This document shows positions 59,943 to 64,000 of a DNA stretch of 64,000 nucleotides, piece after piece. The translations under genes were made by a program, and so were the position numbers. The notes below the pieces were generated by a model. The model worked only from the letters and a program-made list of their open reading frames with translations, did not search any database and was not told where the DNA came from. The stretch's first letter is position 1. Each line of letters starts with the position of its first letter. This DNA comes from Flectobacillus longus (lineage in GTDB: Bacteria; Bacteroidota; Bacteroidia; Cytophagales; Spirosomataceae): assembly GCF_030056705.1 (NCBI RefSeq), contig NZ_JASHIC010000005.1, positions 1-64,000 of the forward strand, written 5' to 3'.

Positions 59943-61235
59943 TTATCTTGTCAATCTGTAAATCAATATAGCAGTGCGCTTGATTAATGCAGGAAGCTCT
60001 TTGATATTGAGGGTTTCGCCAGGGGCATGTGCGCCTTTTCCCGATGCACCTAGTCCATCCAAACAGGCTACATATTCTGCCACATACGAGATATCACCTG
60101 CACCTCTCGAACCTGGGTCGCCAGCTTTTACTTCGCCATAATCCAAATCTTTACTTACTTGATTGAGTTGTGCTAAAATTTGCTCGTTGGCTGCGGTTGG
60201 TTCCATTGCAGGAATGCCATCAGTGAAGCTAATCTCAGCTTTTGTTTCGGTAAGATTTTTGGCTACAATAGCCTTCATAACCTCACGTGCCTTATTTTTT
60301 TGAGTTTCTGTTAAAAAACGTAAATCACCATTTACGACTGTTTCGGGCGAAATAATATTCGTTTTTCCTACAGCTGAACCATTTGCTTTACCTTCGTTGT
60401 ATTTGATTTCTGCACCGCCTAAAATCATGCCTGGGTTAAAAGTGAGATATTTTTCAGAACTTAATTGCTCTCTAAATTCATTTAGGATACGTGCTGCTTC
60501 ATAAATTGAGCCATACCCCATTTCGGGACTAAATACTCTTGACGAATGCCCTGTTTTTCCGTAGGTTTTTAACGACCAGCCACTTGCACCACGACGAGCA
60601 GTAGCAACGGTGTGTAAGCCCACAGCCGTTTCGAATGCCAATGCTACATCATGTGTTTTGGCTCGGTCAATAAAATCTTTACGACTCACAGAGGTTGGTT
60701 TGCCTGCGCTTTCCTCATCGCCCGTAAAGTATGCTGTGATGGTAGCATTATCGAGTAGCTTTTGAGCTTGTAATGCTTGAAGCGCTGCTATGACCACCAC
60801 ATCGCCTCCTTTCATATCGTTGACACCTTGCCCTGTTATGGTTGAGTCGTTGAGATAAGTATATGGTGCAAAAGCCATTTCTTTTTCAAAAACGGTATCT
60901 AAGTGACCAATCAAGAAAAGCTTTTTACCTGCTTTCCCTTTTTTCTCAGCCACCAAATGCCCTGCTCTTTTGAGCGAATCAGGTAGATTGACCCAAGTGG
61001 TAGCAAAGCCTATTTTTTCAAATTCTTTTTTAAAAATATCACCTACTTGTTTTACACCAGCAGTGTTGAGTGTACCGCTATTGATATTTACAGCATCCTT
61101 GAGAAGTTGCTCGGTTTGAGCAAAATGTGCGTCAATATATTGGGCAATTTTTTGTTCGGTCGGATTTAGTTTTTGTGCTTGTGTGCCAAAACTCAAACCT
61201 AAAGCAAGGAGTGAGGGAAGTACGATTTTTTTCAT
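59943..61235 (-). CDS. M20-family metallopeptidase (glutamate carboxypeptidase-like), exported
   Basis: 430 residues with a signal peptide (VLPSLLALGLSFGTQA). Zinc ligands and catalytic residues: LIGHLDTVFEKE (His-Asp), GVNDMKGGDVVV (bridging Asp), YFTGDEESAGKP (Glu-Glu), DPGSRGAGDISYV and the closing HAPGETLNIKELPAL (His). This is the CPG2/carboxypeptidase G-type branch, which removes C-terminal glutamate or hydrolyses small peptides or N-acyl amino acids. The dimerisation domain lies about 205-325. Periplasmic export is common for this branch. Confidence 0.92.
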   Translation of the reverse strand: MKKIVLPSLLALGLSFGTQAQKLNPTEQKIAQYIDAHFAQTEQLLKDAVNINSGTLNTAGVKQVGDIFKKEFEKIGFATTWVNLPDSLKRAGHLVAEKKGKAGKKLFLIGHLDTVFEKEMAFAPYTYLNDSTITGQGVNDMKGGDVVVIAALQALQAQKLLDNATITAYFTGDEESAGKPTSVSRKDFIDRAKTHDVALAFETAVGLHTVATARRGASGWSLKTYGKTGHSSRVFSPEMGYGSIYEAARILNEFREQLSSEKYLTFNPGMILGGAEIKYNEGKANGSAVGKTNIISPETVVNGDLRFLTETQKNKAREVMKAIVAKNLTETKAEISFTDGIPAMEPTAANEQILAQLNQVSKDLDYGEVKAGDPGSRGAGDISYVAEYVACLDGLGASGKGAHAPGETLNIKELPALIKRTAILIYRLTR

Positions 61236-61518
61236 CTAATTTAGAAAAGCGTTTGTTGGTTAAGAATTCAAATATCTAATATAACTTATAATGGCATTTT
61301 TGACAATAAAATAGGTTTTTTCAACGCTTACTTTACTGCATATTTTATTAGAAATTGATTATAAAATGTGTTAAATTAACTCTGAGTAAGTACTTTCGTC
61401 CTCTTTTTACGTTTTGGGGCTTAGGTAAAGCATAAAATCATGTTGAAGTATGCTTTTTGTCTTAATTCAAATGCCAAATGGGCATTGCTTCCCCACTCAA
61501 TGACTTAACACAAGGCTT

Positions 61519-62199
61519 ATGAGAATTTTATTGATAGAAGATGAGGTAAAAACGGTAAGAATTATCCAACAAGGTCTCGAAGAACAACAGTATGAAGTTG
61601 ATGTTGCTTACGACGGTCCAATGGGTTTTCAGTTAGCCTCACGCCATCCTTACAGTTTAATTATTACTGATATTATTTTGCCAGGCTTCAATGGGCTCGA
61701 ACTATGTAAAAAACTTCGGGAGGCTCAAATCGCCACGCCTGTCCTGATGCTTACGGCATTAGGCACTACCGATGACAAAATTGTGGGGCTCGATGCTGGA
61801 GCCGACGATTATCTTGCGAAACCCTTTGAATTTCGAGAGTTGGTTGCACGTATTCGAGCACTTACACGTCGTGGTAGTGCGCCTTTACAAACCACCAACG
61901 TACTCAAAATTGCCGACCTCGAAATGGATTTGGATATGAAGTCTGTAACAAGAGGCGGCAAGGCAATTCCGTTGACCGCCAAGGAGTTTGGTCTGTTGGA
62001 ATATTTTATTCGTCACCAAGGTCGAGTGATTTCGAAGGTAGAATTAGCCGAAAAAATTTGGGATGTAACCTTCGACACAGGTACTAATGTGATAGAAGTA
62101 TATGTAAATTTTTTACGTAAAAAAATTGATAAAGACTTTACAGTCAAGCTACTTCATACGCACATAGGCATGGGATACGTACTAAAGGTGATAAATTAG
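61519..62199 (+). CDS. OmpR-family response regulator
   Basis: 226 residues. Receiver domain with LIEDEVKTV, phospho-acceptor Asp51 in LIITDIILPGFNGLELC and KPFEF. The C-terminal winged helix shows LDMKSVTRGGKAIPLTAKEFGLLEYFIRHQGRVISKVELAEKIWD and TNVIEVYVNFLRKKID. This combination is typical of the CusR/CzcR-like branch often controlling metal or envelope efflux, but the regulated genes are outside the window. It is followed after 24 bases by its kinase. Confidence 0.95.
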   Translation: MRILLIEDEVKTVRIIQQGLEEQQYEVDVAYDGPMGFQLASRHPYSLIITDIILPGFNGLELCKKLREAQIATPVLMLTALGTTDDKIVGLDAGADDYLAKPFEFRELVARIRALTRRGSAPLQTTNVLKIADLEMDLDMKSVTRGGKAIPLTAKEFGLLEYFIRHQGRVISKVELAEKIWDVTFDTGTNVIEVYVNFLRKKIDKDFTVKLLHTHIGMGYVLKVIN

Positions 62200-62223
62200 G
62201 TAAATCCTTCAGCAATCCAATAT

Positions 62224-63621
62224 ATGAATATCCGTCTCAGACTTACATTTCAGTTTATAGCCCTTGTAACCGCCATTATGATTTTGTTTTCGGTAGGGGT
62301 GTATTTTTTTAGTAAACTCTATTTAGAAAAACGTTTTTATAAGCGTCTTCAAAATAGCGCAGTTACGACTGCTACTTTACTGTTTGAGATTCAAGCGGCA
62401 GATACCACGGTACTGAAACTGGTTAATATTTCGGACAAAGAAATTTTGCACGATGAGTCGGTTTCGGTCTATAGCCAAGCAGAACATAAAATTGTATTTT
62501 CGACCAATCAGGGTAATACTATTGTGCATGAGCAAGTATTGCCTAAGGTAACAGCCACACAGGCAAGCTCCTATCTTGAGGCTGGCGCCTATCAAATATT
62601 TGGTATGTCTGTACAGTTCAAAGGCGTAAATTATTGGATTATTGTGAGTGCTGTAGATGAAGCAGGTAAAGAAGCTTTGTCGGATTTACGGAAAATTTTG
62701 ATGGTCATGACACTGGTCGCTATTTTATTGGTGGGACTGAGTGGATGGATATTTGCCGATAAAGCATTAGCGCCTATGTCGGCTATTACGCGACAAGTAA
62801 ACTCTATTTTTCCTAAAAATATTGGAAAAAGAGTTGAGCACCCAGATCGAGAAGATGAAATCGGCTTGTTGGTAGATACCTTCAATCGGCTACTTGATAG
62901 GGTAGAACAAACTCTTTTGACACAAAAAATATTCATTGCAAATGTTTCTCATGAACTCAAAAACCCATTAACCAAAATCTTTTCGCAGCTTGAAATAACT
63001 CTGCTACAGCCACGTTCTGTGGAGGTTTACCAAAAACTATTATCGTCTTTGAAAGACGATACTCGTACTCTAACTCAGTTGACCAATACCTTACTAGACT
63101 TGGCTAATACTGTCGTTGATTCAAAGGCTATCGCAAAAGCCTCTGTACGGATGGATGAGCTGCTTTGGGATGCTAAAAGTCAAGTCCAAAAATGGCACGA
63201 AAACTATCAAGTTAATATTTCTTTTCATGACTTTCCTGAAGAAGAAGATGCCCTAGTTGTAAATGGCAATGAAGCAGCCCTAAAGGTTGTTTTGATGAAC
63301 TTGATAGATAATGCCTGTAAGTTTTCAGCAAATAATACTGTCAATGTTGATTTTTCGACAAGTAGTAATTGGATAAATCTATCCTTTTTTAATGATGGTC
63401 CCCCAATTCCTGTCAAAGACCTTCCTAATATTTTTGAGCCGTTCTATAGAAGCAACGCTACTGCACAATCTGTGAAAGGACATGGTGTCGGGCTCACAAT
63501 TGTACATCGAATCACCCAGTTGCATAATGGTCAAATAACGGTGGATTCATCATCAGAAGGTACTACATTCCGAGTAAGCTTTCCTAATATTTTAATGCCT
63601 GTCACATTGAGTGATTTGTGA
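62224..63621 (+). CDS. Sensor histidine kinase, partner of the OmpR-type regulator
   Basis: 465 residues with helices at about 10-32 and 155-178 framing a periplasmic sensor. A HAMP-like segment (DKALAPMSAITRQVNSIF) precedes the dimerisation domain with phospho-His in IANVSHELKNPLTKIFSQLE. ATPase boxes: LMNLIDNACKFSAN, FNDGPPIPVKDL, GHGVGLTIVHRI. It lies 24 bases downstream of the response regulator gene and is probably co-transcribed. The order and sequences fit CusS-like kinases. A terminator follows about 80 bases downstream. Confidence 0.95.
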   Translation: MNIRLRLTFQFIALVTAIMILFSVGVYFFSKLYLEKRFYKRLQNSAVTTATLLFEIQAADTTVLKLVNISDKEILHDESVSVYSQAEHKIVFSTNQGNTIVHEQVLPKVTATQASSYLEAGAYQIFGMSVQFKGVNYWIIVSAVDEAGKEALSDLRKILMVMTLVAILLVGLSGWIFADKALAPMSAITRQVNSIFPKNIGKRVEHPDREDEIGLLVDTFNRLLDRVEQTLLTQKIFIANVSHELKNPLTKIFSQLEITLLQPRSVEVYQKLLSSLKDDTRTLTQLTNTLLDLANTVVDSKAIAKASVRMDELLWDAKSQVQKWHENYQVNISFHDFPEEEDALVVNGNEAALKVVLMNLIDNACKFSANNTVNVDFSTSSNWINLSFFNDGPPIPVKDLPNIFEPFYRSNATAQSVKGHGVGLTIVHRITQLHNGQITVDSSSEGTTFRVSFPNILMPVTLSDL

Positions 63622-63697
63622 TTAAGTGATTGTTTTAAAAATTGTATTCTAAAGGTAAAGACATTATACTTTACGTCTAAACAACCTATTAGAATTT

Positions 63698-63732
63698 AAA
63701 AGTGGTTAGGAAATCAATTTCTGACCACTTTT
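63698..63732 (+). terminator. Terminator of the two-component operon
   Basis: AAAAGTGGTTAGGAAAT (63698-63714) pairs with ATTTCTGACCACTTTT (63717-63732), with a bulge and a wobble, followed by TT. Confidence 0.85.
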
Positions 63733-63880
63733 TTGATTTTAATAGGTTAAACGACACATTTAGTAAAGTTTTGAAAGGTATTTTGGAATAATATCGTCAA
63801 CCATAGGAAAGCTGAAATAGATACTATGTTACAGACCATAAAGATGTTTTTATGAATTCCGCAATCTCTAATCCACAATT

Positions 63881-63920
63881 TTTAAGGTCGATTTAAGGTT
63901 GATTTAACTCCTCTTTAAAA
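63881..63920 (+). promoter_or_regulatory. Four TTTAA direct repeats at exact 11-bp spacing, candidate response-regulator site
   Basis: TTTAAGG, TTTAAGG, TTTAACT and TTTAAAA start at 63881, 63892, 63903 and 63914. The constant 11-base period puts all copies on one helix face, as in the tandem sites of OmpR/PhoB-type regulators. A TATTTTGC sequence lies about 12 bases downstream and may be a weak -7 box. An open frame begins at ATG 63972 but only nine codons are visible. The rest of 63622-64000 holds the terminator and nothing else recognised. Confidence 0.6.
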
Positions 63921-64000
63921 GCATGATAGTTATTTTGCTAATGTAAAACGAACGAAAACAGGAACTTATAAATGATTGTGGTAACTAATTTTTTCCTTAC

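Overview
The window looks like chromosome of an AT-rich Bacteroidota, most likely of the order Cytophagales. The evidence is the gene set: a PorT-family protein next to ubiE, a very large C25 peptidase of the PorU type with its own C-terminal sorting-like domain, DUF2807 and PspC proteins, YpdA, DUF1684, DUF1080, outer-membrane barrel proteins, and promoter-like TAnnTTTG boxes. The genus is not decided here. No rRNA, tRNA or CRISPR array was recognised. The left edge cuts through an IS3-like element.

Layout. 1-5125: IS end, porT, ubiE, a DoxX-like membrane protein and a large exported protein of unknown function. 5457-16557: one 11-kb run of ten minus-strand genes forming an accessory catabolic locus. 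It holds a MEDS-BTAD regulator, a soluble cytochrome P450, a two-subunit ATP-dependent dikinase resembling phenylphosphate synthase proteins 1 and 2, two related HD proteins around an aldehyde dehydrogenase, an SDR dehydrogenase, a putidaredoxin-type ferredoxin and its FAD reductase. 16837-28320: a frameshifted TonB-like gene behind a TlpA-like oxidoreductase, a large acyl-CoA dehydrogenase, riboflavin synthase, a GH20 hexosaminidase, YpdA with a transglutaminase-like protein, a VOC protein and a DUF2807 protein. 28453-35104: a PspC/PadR envelope-stress-type unit, a GNAT-like protein and a hybrid histidine kinase. 35327-46430: PorU2-like peptidase, histidine kinase, MarR-like regulator, lipoprotein/barrel pair, GMP synthase. 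46640-53780: MBOAT and SGNH-like genes with an Rpn nuclease between them, an FtsX-type permease, a barrel protein, a pirin-like pair. 53964-63621: secreted intradiol dioxygenase, LytTR two-component pair, alkaline-phosphatase-fold enzyme, upp, DUF1080, M20 peptidase and an OmpR-type two-component pair. Just downstream, four TTTAA half-sites sit at exact 11-bp spacing.

How the main locus could work (inference). The MEDS sensor, known from DcmR-type regulators of small organic compounds, would switch on the operon. The reductase and ferredoxin feed electrons to the P450, which hydroxylates a small hydrophobic substrate. SDR and ALDH oxidise the alcohol to aldehyde and acid. The split dikinase would phosphorylate a hydroxyl group using ATP through a phosphohistidine, and the HD proteins may hydrolyse a phosphorylated or other intermediate. 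The substrate cannot be read from the sequence.

Intergenic DNA is notable. Many gaps hold long hairpins built from degenerate, repeated short words (GATTTCGGATT, GAGTGATGAGT, TTGCCTC, GGCTGACCGCC, GACTAAGTC). Several coincide with gene ends, so they may act as terminators or be REP-like mobile repeats.
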